Of a stretch of 64,000 nt of DNA, positions 33,362 through 41,819 are shown piece by piece. The position numbers were made by a program, and so were the translations under genes. Source of the stretch: a bacterium (lineage in GTDB: Bacteria > Patescibacteriota > Gracilibacteria > UBA4473). The notes under the pieces are model-generated. The model was given only the letters and a program-made list of their open reading frames with translations. It had not been told where the DNA came from and did not search any database. Within the stretch, counting starts at the first letter, position 1; the number at the start of each line of letters is the position of its first letter. The DNA is taken from positions 1-64,000 of the forward strand of contig JAACPJ010000005.1 in the NCBI GenBank assembly GCA_009995455.1, written 5' to 3'.

Positions 33362-34747
33362 ATGTCATTTAAGGTGAAAAAAATACGTGAAAATAAAGGG
33401 AAATTTGCCTGGTGGCTTAATTTTCAAGATGCCGTTGGGCCAAAGCTAGCAAAAGGGATATTAATGGCGATACCTTTAAGTGTATTGTGTTTAGTGGGGG
33501 TAGCAATGCTGCAAGCCGGTTGGATGAGTGGTGATGGCCCAGTTAGAATTATTCCTAAATTTACGGCGCTGGAACAAACCGATGGTCATACTAATATGGT
33601 GTTTTTAGGGGTAGCGGGCCGGAACGAGCAAGGAGGGAATTTATCAGACTCGATAATTTTACTTTCAATTAACGGTGCTAAGGGCACGGTCTCGATGCTG
33701 AGTTTGCCACGTGATTTGTATATTGATTCACAAGTAGGTTCGAGAAAAATTAATGAGATTTACGCTAATGCCAGTTATGGGGATCGTTATGAAAATGGTA
33801 TTAAGGTGGTAAAAGAAGCCTTTAGTAATTTTACGGGGATTCCAATTCATTATGCCGCCGTGATTGATTTTAAAGTATTTGAACAAATGGTGGATGAGCT
33901 AGGGGGCGTTAAAGTGTTTGTAGCCGAGGACATAGTGGATCCTTATTACCCAGACGTAAATTATGGGTACCAGACTTTTATTGTTCGAAAAGGGATTCAA
34001 GAGTTTGATGGAGAGATGGCTTTAAAATACGCTCGAAGCCGAAAAACTTCATCCGATTATAGTCGAGCGAAAAGACAGCAGGATTTGCTGTTCGCGATTA
34101 AGGAAAAAGCGAAAGAAAGCGGCGCTTTATTTAACCCAAACCAATTGCGAAGTTTTTACCAAACTTTTAGTGAAAACGTAGTGACCGATATGGGCTTACC
34201 TCAACTACTTGAGTTAGGTAAAATTGCCGCTGGTGTTGATTATGATGGTTTAGTTTCGGCGGTATTGAACGATGATCCTTCTAATCGAGGAGGACTTTTA
34301 TATGCTCCGGCTCGTGAGTTTTATAACGGCCAGTTTATCTTGCTGCCGTTGAATCTAAAGGACACGCAAAAATTTATTGAGCTGACGTTAATTACCCCAG
34401 AAATTTTGCTGGAAAATGCGCAAATGGCAGTGCTTAATGCGTCATCGGTGAGCGGCTTAGCTAATCAAGTGGCTCAACGGCTGCGACGACTGGGCTTTCA
34501 TGTAATTGAAACGGGTAACTACGACTCAGAAACACCGGTCACTCAATCTTTTTATAATCGAATTTCAAGTAATGAAACGCCTTTAACGGAAACCTTTTTA
34601 CAAAATTATTTCGGCTTCGTTCCAATGACCGTTCAAGCCCCAGAAGAACCAACGACTGAAAATGAAGCAGTAGAAACTACTCCAGAAATAGTAAATCTGA
34701 TTGATATGAACATTGTTCTTGGGAGCACCTATACTTCTCCACAATAA
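33362..34747 (+). CDS. LytR-CpsA-Psr family glycopolymer ligase with LytR_C domain
   Basis: A 461-residue membrane protein: cytoplasmic lead, one transmembrane helix (about 34-55), the LCP domain (about 75-240, with MVFLGVAGRNE, LSDSIILLSI, LSLPRDLYI, KINEIYANA, FKVFEQMVDELGGV, ALKYARSR) and a C-terminal LytR_C domain (MAVLNASSVSGLANQVA). LCP enzymes transfer lipid-linked glycopolymers to peptidoglycan or protein. This suggests a Gram-positive-like glycopolymer-decorated wall. Confidence 0.92.
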   Translation: MSFKVKKIRENKGKFAWWLNFQDAVGPKLAKGILMAIPLSVLCLVGVAMLQAGWMSGDGPVRIIPKFTALEQTDGHTNMVFLGVAGRNEQGGNLSDSIILLSINGAKGTVSMLSLPRDLYIDSQVGSRKINEIYANASYGDRYENGIKVVKEAFSNFTGIPIHYAAVIDFKVFEQMVDELGGVKVFVAEDIVDPYYPDVNYGYQTFIVRKGIQEFDGEMALKYARSRKTSSDYSRAKRQQDLLFAIKEKAKESGALFNPNQLRSFYQTFSENVVTDMGLPQLLELGKIAAGVDYDGLVSAVLNDDPSNRGGLLYAPAREFYNGQFILLPLNLKDTQKFIELTLITPEILLENAQMAVLNASSVSGLANQVAQRLRRLGFHVIETGNYDSETPVTQSFYNRISSNETPLTETFLQNYFGFVPMTVQAPEEPTTENEAVETTPEIVNLIDMNIVLGSTYTSPQ

Positions 34748-34748
34748 T

Positions 34749-35837
34749 TTATTGCTGTGGCATCGATGGGGCCGTGAAGTCTTGCGGTAAAGTTCGGTGG
34801 GCTACATCTTGAGTAATCAAATCGTTACTCAGCAACCATTCGATAGTCTTCTTCATTGATACCATTCCGTCCATTTGTCCGGTTTCAATAACTGAATCGA
34901 GTTGGAAGGTTTTGTTGTCTCGAATCAAACTCGAAACAGCATAATTTTGGAATAGAATTTCAAAGGCGGCCACTCGTTTGTTTTCGTTTTTAAGCGGTAG
35001 TAAAGTTTGCCAAACCACGCAACGAAGTACATCGGCGAGTTGGGTACGGATTTGATTTTGTTGATCTGACGGAAAAACATCAATCAGACGATTAACCGCT
35101 CCCGTCGCCCCGTTTGTATGCAAAGTTCCAAGTACTAAAGCCCCGGTTTCAGCGGCGGTAATGGCGGCTTGAATGGTTTCAAGGTTGCGCAACTCACCCA
35201 CTAAAATAACATCGGCGGCTTGCCGTAAACACGAACGAATCGCTTTACTAAAATCTTTGGTGTGAATTTCGAGTTCTCGTTGTTCAATCAGAGATAATTC
35301 ATTGTGATGAATAAACTCAATCGGGTCTTCAATCGTTACAATATGTTTGTGATAATTTTTGTTAATCAGGTCGACTAGCGATGCTAGCGTGGTTGATTTA
35401 CCAGAACCCATGGCTCCAGTAACTAAGACTAAGCCATTCTTATAATCGAGGGCTTTTTTAATTTGATTGGGCAGGTTTAGTTGCTCAAAACTCGGTACCA
35501 CTTCAGGAATATAACGAAACACAATGGAGAGTCCGCCCATTTGCCAAAATACATTGGCCCGAAAACGTTTGCCGCTGTCTTCAGAACTGATGGCAAAATC
35601 GTATTCGGTTCTGTCTTTTAGCACGCCTTGGTTTTCTGCTCCCAGTTGGGCCATTAAATAGAATTCCAGTAGCGCATTAGTTACCGGCGGTTCATCATCA
35701 AAAAATATGGTTTTGTTGTTGATTCGGCAACTTGGCTTAGAGCCGGCTGATAAAAATATATCAGAAGCTCCAAGGTCCAGCGCGCGCTCTTTTAAAGCTT
35801 TCACTATCTCTACCGCATCCGCTGCATCTTTTTTCAT
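34749..35837 (-). CDS. pilT: Type IV pilus retraction ATPase PilT
   Basis: A 362-residue PilT-type ATPase. Walker A GAMGSGKST is at 141-149; the Asp box IVTIEDPIEF, the Walker B region DVILVGELRNLET and the His box GTLHTNGATGAVNRLID follow. PilT depolymerises pili and drives twitching. The ATG at 35837 is chosen because an extended -10 promoter (TTGTAT-N17-TATAAT) lies 10 nt upstream and the family N terminus starts here; longer in-frame starts run into the divergent pilin promoter. No pilus assembly operon is adjacent. Confidence 0.93.
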   Translation of the reverse strand: MKKDAADAVEIVKALKERALDLGASDIFLSAGSKPSCRINNKTIFFDDEPPVTNALLEFYLMAQLGAENQGVLKDRTEYDFAISSEDSGKRFRANVFWQMGGLSIVFRYIPEVVPSFEQLNLPNQIKKALDYKNGLVLVTGAMGSGKSTTLASLVDLINKNYHKHIVTIEDPIEFIHHNELSLIEQRELEIHTKDFSKAIRSCLRQAADVILVGELRNLETIQAAITAAETGALVLGTLHTNGATGAVNRLIDVFPSDQQNQIRTQLADVLRCVVWQTLLPLKNENKRVAAFEILFQNYAVSSLIRDNKTFQLDSVIETGQMDGMVSMKKTIEWLLSNDLITQDVAHRTLPQDFTAPSMPQQ

Positions 35838-35847
35838 ATATCGGAGC

Positions 35848-35889
35848 ATTATACCAGAGCTTGAAATTATATACAAGTTGCGGTATAAT
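35848..35889. promoter_or_regulatory. Overlapping divergent promoters for pilT and the pilin operon
   Basis: Plus strand: TTGAAA (35861-35866), 17 nt, TATAAT (35884-35889), 7 nt, ATG at 35897. Minus strand: TTGTAT (35871-35876), 17 nt, TATAAT (35848-35853) with TGG extension, 10 nt, ATG at 35837. The two promoters share the same 42 bp, so polymerase binding to one excludes the other. Confidence 0.8.
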
Positions 35890-35896
35890 GGGGGGA

Positions 35897-36421
35897 ATGA
35901 AAAAGCGCTCAAAGGTTTCTGTTAGTTCTATTTGCACGGCCATGATGTTGGCGGTGGTACTTAATTTGACGGTTGTATCAACGGCTGATGCCTTTCTAGG
36001 ATCAATTAGCCAGGGGGTAGCGTCAATTGGTGCGGCAGTTCAAGCCGGGACGAATTTAATTAGTAGTATTCAAGGACTTTTCGGAGGCGGAGGCGGCGGA
36101 GGTGGTTTAGCGGTTTCTAGTGGCGTGCCAACCGTTCCAAATGGTGGAATTTTACCCGGGCCGGCAAATGCGGCTTACGGAGTTTCTTATGCCCGTGATG
36201 TGTTTTTACCAAATCTTACCAATTGGATTGTCTCTGTGGTTTTAGCGGGTTCGGTAATTGTGCTGATTGCCGCTGGCTTGATGTATTTAATTGGTGGTGG
36301 AAACCAGGAACTCCAAACCAAAGCTCGTGAAACAATTATCTGGGGAATTTTAGGGATGGTGATTACGGTAATTTCTTACTCCATAGTAAGAATTGTTATT
36401 ACGATTAATTATTTAGGCTAA
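35897..36421 (+). CDS. VirB2-like (T4SS_pilin) protein, cluster 2, first gene
   Basis: A 174-residue protein with a signal peptide (about 1-32, ending ADA), a glycine-rich linker with eight glycines in a row (FGGGGGGGG), and a VirB2-type pair of helices joined by the charged turn GGGNQELQTKARETIIWG. The gene begins directly after a strong leaderless promoter and its stop codon overlaps the next start (TAATG). Together with the next two genes it forms the second pilin cluster of the window. Confidence 0.75.
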   Translation: MKKRSKVSVSSICTAMMLAVVLNLTVVSTADAFLGSISQGVASIGAAVQAGTNLISSIQGLFGGGGGGGGLAVSSGVPTVPNGGILPGPANAAYGVSYARDVFLPNLTNWIVSVVLAGSVIVLIAAGLMYLIGGGNQELQTKARETIIWGILGMVITVISYSIVRIVITINYLG

Positions 36422-36969
36422 TGAGACTTTTAATATCCGCGATTTTTGCCGCTACTGTTTTTGGTCTTTTGACTACTGGCAGCGCTTCGGCTCAGCTTGA
36501 ACAACTAACGAACGGTATTAACCAAGCTAATAATGTAGTCAATCAAGTGGGTGGTATTGTGAATGATATAAATAGTATAACTGGCGGCGGTGGCGGAGGC
36601 GGTGGTTCAACCACCACTTCAGCTCCAGCACCTGGAGCCGGAATGTTTAACCCTGATACCGTTTTCCCCGCTTGGGGAGAAGGCGGTCAAGTAACAGGGG
36701 TAATTGGTAGTAATGTGGGCGCTTTAAATCAAGGTGAAGGCCGATTGCTGATTTATTTTATTCCTAAAATAGTCGAATTGATGATTTGGTTAGTCGCGCC
36801 TATTATCACCATTATGTTTTTATACTCAGGAATTATTTTTGTTTATGCCGGAGACCGAGAAGAAGAGGTTAAAAAAGCGCGTGATTTTTTCCGCTTTGCG
36901 GTGATTGGCTTGGTCTTCATTGTTCTGAGTTATTCTATTATGAAAGCGGTTTTCTTTATTATTGTGTAA
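36421..36969 (+). CDS. VirB2-like (T4SS_pilin) protein, cluster 2, second gene
   Basis: A 182-residue protein with signal peptide (1-24, ending ASAQ), an Asn/Gln/Gly-rich segment with GGGGGGG, and two transmembrane helices separated by the typical charged turn AGDREEEVKKARDFFRFAVI. Translationally coupled to the preceding gene by a TAATG overlap. The Asn/Gln/Gly segment may be exposed and flexible. Confidence 0.75.
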   Translation: MRLLISAIFAATVFGLLTTGSASAQLEQLTNGINQANNVVNQVGGIVNDINSITGGGGGGGGSTTTSAPAPGAGMFNPDTVFPAWGEGGQVTGVIGSNVGALNQGEGRLLIYFIPKIVELMIWLVAPIITIMFLYSGIIFVYAGDREEEVKKARDFFRFAVIGLVFIVLSYSIMKAVFFIIV

Positions 36970-36975
36970 ATTTAT

Positions 36976-38352
36976 ATGAAATCTTTAGTTCCAAATATTC
37001 GTTTAATCATCTCATCGATTTTGGTGCTGGGTTTAATTTACTTTTTATTTCCAGAAGTTCAGGCGGCTGGAATTCCTTATCCGGCACCAGGCGGTATTCC
37101 TGGAGCGTCACTTAGCAGTGGGGGCACGCCCCAAGGAGCGGTCGTCGCTTTTGCGGTTTTACTACAAAGAATTGCCGATGGTGCGGCTGCTTTAGCGGCT
37201 TCTGTCGCGATTTTATTTATGGTACTCAATGGAGCTCGTCTAACGTTTGCTTTTGGTAATTCTGAAGCTTTAGGAAAAGCCCGGAAGGGTTTAATGTGGG
37301 CGGCCGCCGGATTAGTACTGATTATTTTTGCTTATATTGTGACCAAAACGGTTATTGCACTAACCTATTCAGGTTCAGATGGCAGTGCCGTCATTGGAAC
37401 CGATAATTTAGCCCCAACTACAACCACCCCGGGGGAAATTGATCCGATTAATGGAAACATTGAAGTCGGTGATGATGGTGTCAGTTATTTATCGAGCGGT
37501 CAAAGAACGTTGAGTTTTTATCAACAAGGCGCAGAAAGAACTTTCAAAATTTATGTTCCAACAGGATTAGATGCTAGTAAAGTGCATCCGGTAGTTATGA
37601 TTTTTCATGGTGGAAATGGAAACGCGGATAGTGCTGCCCAGTTAAGCGGTCTTTCAACTGTGGCAAACACCGAAAAATTTATCGCTGTTTACCCAGAAGC
37701 AGGCGACCGACAATGGAACGATGGACGAGCGACTACGGCTTCAGCCATTGATGATGTGGCTTATGTAAACACACTTATTAATCAACTGTTAAGTGATTGG
37801 AAAGCGGATCCTACTAAAGTTTTTGCCGCCGGAATTTCAAATGGAGGGATGATGACCCAAAGACTCGCCTGTGAGGGTGGAAGTGCTTTTGCTGGTTTTG
37901 GATCAGTGGCGGCAAATTTGCCTGAAGGGTTAGAAAATAACTGTGCGGCAAGTGGCGGTGTTAATTTAGTTATGTTTGGAGGAACTGAAGATCCAATCAT
38001 GCCTTATGATGGTGGTGAAATTACCGATATTCCTGCTCTTGGAGTTGGGGCGGGTGGGTTTGTGCTTTCTTACCCTGATACGACTGAATTTTGGGCGGCT
38101 AGGAATCAATGTGGGACAGGTATTTTGACCGATATCCCTGATAGCACAAACGACAACACAACCGTAGAAAAAATTACCTACGACACTTGTGCGCTAGGAA
38201 GTTTAGAAGGTTACAAAATTACAGGCGGTGGGCACAATTGGCCTGGTTCAACGGGCGCTTCGGCTTTAACGGGGAATGTAAGCCGTGATGTTCGCGCGAC
38301 CAATGAAATCATCGATTTCTTCAAACGAAATGGTTTAAGTCCAGCCCTTTAA
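36976..38352 (+). CDS. Fusion: VirB2-like pilin module + secreted PHB-depolymerase/LpqC-type esterase
   Basis: A 458-residue fusion. Residues 1-31 are a signal peptide; 56-130 form the two-helix pilin-like module with the charged turn FGNSEALGKARKGLMWAA. After a Thr/Pro linker (145-160), residues about 180-455 are an alpha/beta hydrolase of the polyhydroxybutyrate depolymerase/LpqC family: oxyanion motif HGGNGN (211-216), nucleophile Ser288 in GISNGGMM, Asp339 in GTEDPIMPY, His420 in GGGHNWPG. The complete triad predicts an active esterase displayed outside the cell, tethered through the pilin part. Last gene of the cluster. Confidence 0.85.
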   Translation: MKSLVPNIRLIISSILVLGLIYFLFPEVQAAGIPYPAPGGIPGASLSSGGTPQGAVVAFAVLLQRIADGAAALAASVAILFMVLNGARLTFAFGNSEALGKARKGLMWAAAGLVLIIFAYIVTKTVIALTYSGSDGSAVIGTDNLAPTTTTPGEIDPINGNIEVGDDGVSYLSSGQRTLSFYQQGAERTFKIYVPTGLDASKVHPVVMIFHGGNGNADSAAQLSGLSTVANTEKFIAVYPEAGDRQWNDGRATTASAIDDVAYVNTLINQLLSDWKADPTKVFAAGISNGGMMTQRLACEGGSAFAGFGSVAANLPEGLENNCAASGGVNLVMFGGTEDPIMPYDGGEITDIPALGVGAGGFVLSYPDTTEFWAARNQCGTGILTDIPDSTNDNTTVEKITYDTCALGSLEGYKITGGGHNWPGSTGASALTGNVSRDVRATNEIIDFFKRNGLSPAL

Positions 38353-38394
38353 AAAAATCGCTCTGAAAAGTGTTTCTGTGTAGTGTGTTGAGTG

Positions 38395-38997
38395 ATGGAA
38401 TTTAAAGACTTAGTACAAGCGCGGCGCTCGGTTCATAATTTTGAAACGGGCTTTAAGGTAGATCAAAATACTTGGAATGAGCTTTTAGAATATGTGCGAT
38501 TTACGCCTTCTGGTTATAACGCTCAACCGTGGAGTTTTAAACTTATTCAATCGGATTCAGAGCTGCAAAAAATGTACCAACTCTGCTATAAACAAAAGCA
38601 TATTTTAACGGCTGGGAATTTAGTAGTGGTAATCGGTGATGTTAATTTTGGGGAAAATGAAGCGGAGAGAATTGTGAAAGAGTGGGAAGCTTTTCGTGAC
38701 TTTTCGCCATCACAAGCCGAAGCGTTAAGAGCTTCTTTGGTTAAAGAAAGAGCGGACTGGAAAAAACGAGAAATGGTAATTCGAAATTGTAGTTTAGCGG
38801 CTATGACATTTTTATACGCCGCTGAAGATTTAGGCTTAGCGACTTGCCCGATGATGGGTTTTCGGCAGCTAGATTTAAAGCGTGAATTGGAATTGGAAGA
38901 AAATGAATTACCTATTCTGTTGATTGCTTTAGGTAAGTCTGAGGAAGCAGAAGCGGAGCGATTACCGCGTAAAAGTATAGAAGATATGAGTGCCTAG
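38395..38997 (+). CDS. Nitroreductase family FMN protein
   Basis: A 200-residue nitroreductase-fold protein. The N terminus (FKDLVQARRSVHNFETGF) and TPSGYNAQPWSFKLIQ match the FMN-binding RRSVR and PSxxNxQPW motifs; LGLATCPMMGF is the conserved second half. Substrate unknown; such enzymes use NAD(P)H to reduce quinones or nitro compounds. ATG at 38395 preferred over the adjacent GTG at 38392. Confidence 0.85.
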   Translation: MEFKDLVQARRSVHNFETGFKVDQNTWNELLEYVRFTPSGYNAQPWSFKLIQSDSELQKMYQLCYKQKHILTAGNLVVVIGDVNFGENEAERIVKEWEAFRDFSPSQAEALRASLVKERADWKKREMVIRNCSLAAMTFLYAAEDLGLATCPMMGFRQLDLKRELELEENELPILLIALGKSEEAEAERLPRKSIEDMSA

Positions 38998-39025
38998 TTG
39001 ACATTCGAGAGTAGCTTATTAGACT
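38998..39025 (+). promoter_or_regulatory. Promoter of tRNA-fMet
   Basis: Consensus TTGACA (38998-39003), 16-nt spacer, TAGACT (39020-39025). Predicted start about 39032, some 14 nt before the tRNA. Confidence 0.8.
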
Positions 39026-39045
39026 CGCGTGGCTTTAAGCTAGAT

Positions 39046-39120
39046 CGCGGAGTAGAGCAGTGGTAGCTCGTCGGGCTCATAACCCGAAGGCCGTTGGTTC
39101 GAATCCAACCTCCGCAACCA
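39046..39120 (+). tRNA. Initiator tRNA-fMet (anticodon CAU), CCA encoded
   Basis: A 75-nt cloverleaf with initiator hallmarks: an unpaired C1-A72 at the acceptor end (CGCGGAG/CTCCGCA), three consecutive G-C pairs in the anticodon stem (TCGGG/CCCGA) and a CTCATAA loop. CCA is encoded. Its 3' end is repeated about 117 bp downstream, the mark of an integration site. Confidence 0.96.
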
Positions 39121-39243
39121 AAAAATTTCTGTTATCCGGCAAGGATACCAGAAATTTTTTTATTACTGATTTTAATTTAGCGCTGAAGGCCTCGGCTAAA
39201 TCGAAGTTGAGTAAGAAGTAGACAACCTTCGCAATCAAAAATT
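39106..39243 (+). repeat. Direct repeat of the tRNA-fMet 3' end (att-like)
   Basis: The last bases of the tRNA with the following A-run and TT (39106-39127) recur at 39223-39243: CAACCT(C/T)CGCAA(C/T)C followed by five or six A and TT. Two substitutions and one A indel separate the copies. GAAGGCC of the tRNA (39086-39092) also recurs at 39185-39191. This is what is left when an element integrates at a tRNA 3' end. Confidence 0.65.
39121..39161 (+). terminator. Intrinsic terminator after tRNA-fMet
   Basis: AAATTTCTG pairs with CAGAAATTT, with an inner TATCC/GGATA stem and a GGCAA loop, followed by a T-run at 39155-39161. Confidence 0.9.
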
Positions 39244-39266
39244 AGATCCCGGGATCAATTTTTGAT
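39234..39266. repeat. Near-perfect 33-nt palindrome
   Basis: The arms 39234-39250 and 39251-39266 are complementary except for one unpaired base, with perfect 12-bp centre GATCCCGGGATC. It begins inside the att-like repeat copy and ends just before the integrase remnant. It may be a recombination-site arm or a strong hairpin; there is no adjacent T-run to make it a classical terminator. Confidence 0.6.
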
Positions 39267-39267
39267 G

Positions 39268-39420
39268 CCCACCGTTAGTTTGCGGTTAGAGGGCGGGTGT
39301 GATATTTTTTCTTTATCCAAAATGATGGGGCATAGTGATATAAAAACAACCACAATTTATCTCACGGCAACGGCACATTATTTGCAAGAGCAGATAATTA
39401 AACATCCTTTAAACCTATAA
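39268..39420 (+). pseudogene. C-terminal remnant of a tyrosine recombinase (integrase)
   Basis: Translation to the stop at 39418-39420 gives LEGGCDIFSLSKMMGHSDIK followed by TTTIYL, the box II end of phage-integrase-type recombinases including the GH and catalytic Tyr region. Just upstream an HR-stop-FA reading appears in another frame, so the conserved HxLRHxFA segment is broken by a frameshift and a stop. Everything N-terminal is gone. The stop overlaps the ATPase start (TAATG), as in an integrase-cargo operon. Confidence 0.75.
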
Positions 39421-41819
39421 TGCAGAATACAGAAAAGTCAGGGCTAACATTTCTTCGTGAATATTTTAACAGCGAAAGTACACCATATTGGATCAAACTT
39501 TTGATTCTATATGTTATTGAATATGAAGAATTGTCTGACGATTTATTGAAAGTGGTCTTTGATGAGTTTTTACGAGAAAATGATTTAATTCAATTAGAAA
39601 ATAACCAAATTATTTTACGATTTCCTGATGAGCTTACTAGTGCCGAAGAGGCGTTAGAAAATAAAATTCTTAAGTCTTTGACTCATAAAGAAGGTGTTAA
39701 CGCTATCAAAGAGGGGGCATGTTTAAAATTCTCACCAAACTTAACTGTTATATATGGTAGTAATGGTAGTGGGAAAAGTAGTTATTACAGAATATTTACA
39801 AAAATCAGCTCGCAGCCAGGTCTTTATAAAATATTGCCCAACTGTAAAACTGCTGTTTTTGATAATGAGCAATATAATGCCCAAATAGAGTTTTCAGATA
39901 AAGTGCGGTTAGTCGAACCAAGATCTAAACACGAGTATTTAGTTGAAATATTTGATCATAATCACACTGGGATTCTTATTAGCCCAAATTCTCATGATAT
40001 AGAAATTGAACCATTGAAAATACATTTGATAGAAAAAGTGAGAGCGTACTTAGATAAAATTGATAGTTTATTAAAAGAATTCATCTCTAAGAAATGCGTT
40101 GAGCAAAAAAACCTTAAAACGATTTTAGAAAACTCGGTATTGGAACTTAAAAATAAAGTAACAAATGAAACTATTTTTGAGTTGAAAAAAGAAATTGAGG
40201 AAGGTTCCTTATCTTTAATAAATACAGTTGAAAAATCTTCAGAGGATTTAGAAAATGAGGTAGAGCAGCTCGGTTACGTTTATGATCAAATAAGTTCTGT
40301 AACAAAAATTTTAACACCAATTTACAAAGATAAAGATTTTGAGATTTTATTATTAAAAATAAAAACACAAAAAGAAATTTGTAAACAACAGCGTAAAAAA
40401 TACAAAGCTATAAAAAATTTACCTTATATAGATAATTTTTTGTGGCAGAATTTTATGAAAAGTGGGAAAGCCTTCTTAAAAGAACATTCACATGGTAATT
40501 CTTTACAAGTACCAGAGAATTGCCCCTTTTGTAGTCAAAAAATAGTTAATGGAGAAGCTGCTTACGAACTTATAAAACAATATTTTGAGTTTTTAGAAGC
40601 AGATGCAAGTTCGGAGTTAGCAAAGTTGGAAAAAAAGCGTGATGAAATACTTGAAACTCTTACTTCTATTAAAAAATATTCTGAAGTTGAGAAATCAAAA
40701 ATTAACGACTCAACTTTGATTTTAGTGAAAAGCTTTCTTGAAACTTACGAATCTTTATCAAATAGCATCATTGCTACAGAGACAGAATTACCAGAATCTG
40801 CTGTGGGTGAAGCACTAAAAACACTTAAAACAGCTTTATCATCAGATTTAATTTTACTATTTAAGCAAAGGCACAAATTGACCGTTAGTAAACTTAACAG
40901 TTGCACTGTTTTAATATCTAAACTTAATCTTATTAAGTTAACTGGGCTTAAAAATAATGTTTCTGGAGTCAGTAAGAAAGCGCATAATGAGATTATTTCG
41001 GAACCCTTTGCCAAAAGTTTAAGAAATAATTTAGAAAAATTAGGCAGTACACAGTCTAGTACGATAAAGTTAACGACTTCGGGGGCTGGAGGTGTAACAA
41101 AAATAATAAAAAAGCTACATGGGCATAATGTAAAAGAAATAATGAGTGATGGAGAGCAAAGGATTTTGTCTTTTGCATTATTTTTAACAGAGCTTGAATA
41201 CAAGCAATCGAAGAGGCCTGTTATTTTAGATGATGCTGTTACTAGTTTGGACTTTGAACATTTAGAATCTATTGCAAATTTTATTACGGAACTATCTAAA
41301 TCACAACAAGTTGTTGTTTTTACTCATCATGCATATTTTCATGATTATTTGAGTGATAAAGCGGACGATGAATTTGCTAATACACCAACCGTACTCAAAA
41401 AATGCCAAATAGTTTATGATCAAGAAAATGCAGGTGTAGTAATGTCTGAAAGGAATGATACATTTAGAGAGCTATTAGTTTCTGCAGGCAAATCACTTGG
41501 AGAAGTTGATAATTATAGACTTGAAAATGCAGGATGGTATCTTGCTGAAGCTATTGAGGCGTTTATCGATGAAAAAATTTTTTGTGGAAAACCATTGTTA
41601 ATTGGTAGTGGAAGAACAAATGTAGTGAAAAGAAAATCAAATATTAGGTGGGGAACCTTAAAAAAAGTTTTAAGTAATGATCCTGATTTAGTTGATGATT
41701 TATCGAGTCACTACAGTTATTTGTCTGACACAAAACGACATCGTACGCCTAGGGATTCACAAATCACAAGACTAAGGGCAATAAAAGAATTTCTTGAGAA
41801 TTCGGCTAGAGGTATGTAA
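39420..41819 (+). CDS. AAA_13/RloC-like ATPase with zinc-hook motif, probable defence protein
   Basis: A 799-residue SMC/Rad50-like ATPase. N-terminal region (1-100) unassigned; Walker A YGSNGSGKSS (112-121); long helical/coiled-coil region (about 200-500) interrupted by a zinc-hook-like CPFC (368-371); ABC signature MSDGEQRILSFALFL (575-589); Walker B VILDDAVTSLD (601-611); H-loop THH (635-637). The last 120 residues (LSSHYSYLSDTKRHRTPRD) are basic and may be an effector or nucleic-acid-binding domain. The layout recalls RloC/PrrC and other anti-phage ATPases. It is flanked by integrase remnants at tRNA-fMet. Codon use is more AT-rich than its neighbours, supporting transfer. Confidence 0.75.
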   Translation: MQNTEKSGLTFLREYFNSESTPYWIKLLILYVIEYEELSDDLLKVVFDEFLRENDLIQLENNQIILRFPDELTSAEEALENKILKSLTHKEGVNAIKEGACLKFSPNLTVIYGSNGSGKSSYYRIFTKISSQPGLYKILPNCKTAVFDNEQYNAQIEFSDKVRLVEPRSKHEYLVEIFDHNHTGILISPNSHDIEIEPLKIHLIEKVRAYLDKIDSLLKEFISKKCVEQKNLKTILENSVLELKNKVTNETIFELKKEIEEGSLSLINTVEKSSEDLENEVEQLGYVYDQISSVTKILTPIYKDKDFEILLLKIKTQKEICKQQRKKYKAIKNLPYIDNFLWQNFMKSGKAFLKEHSHGNSLQVPENCPFCSQKIVNGEAAYELIKQYFEFLEADASSELAKLEKKRDEILETLTSIKKYSEVEKSKINDSTLILVKSFLETYESLSNSIIATETELPESAVGEALKTLKTALSSDLILLFKQRHKLTVSKLNSCTVLISKLNLIKLTGLKNNVSGVSKKAHNEIISEPFAKSLRNNLEKLGSTQSSTIKLTTSGAGGVTKIIKKLHGHNVKEIMSDGEQRILSFALFLTELEYKQSKRPVILDDAVTSLDFEHLESIANFITELSKSQQVVVFTHHAYFHDYLSDKADDEFANTPTVLKKCQIVYDQENAGVVMSERNDTFRELLVSAGKSLGEVDNYRLENAGWYLAEAIEAFIDEKIFCGKPLLIGSGRTNVVKRKSNIRWGTLKKVLSNDPDLVDDLSSHYSYLSDTKRHRTPRDSQITRLRAIKEFLENSARGM

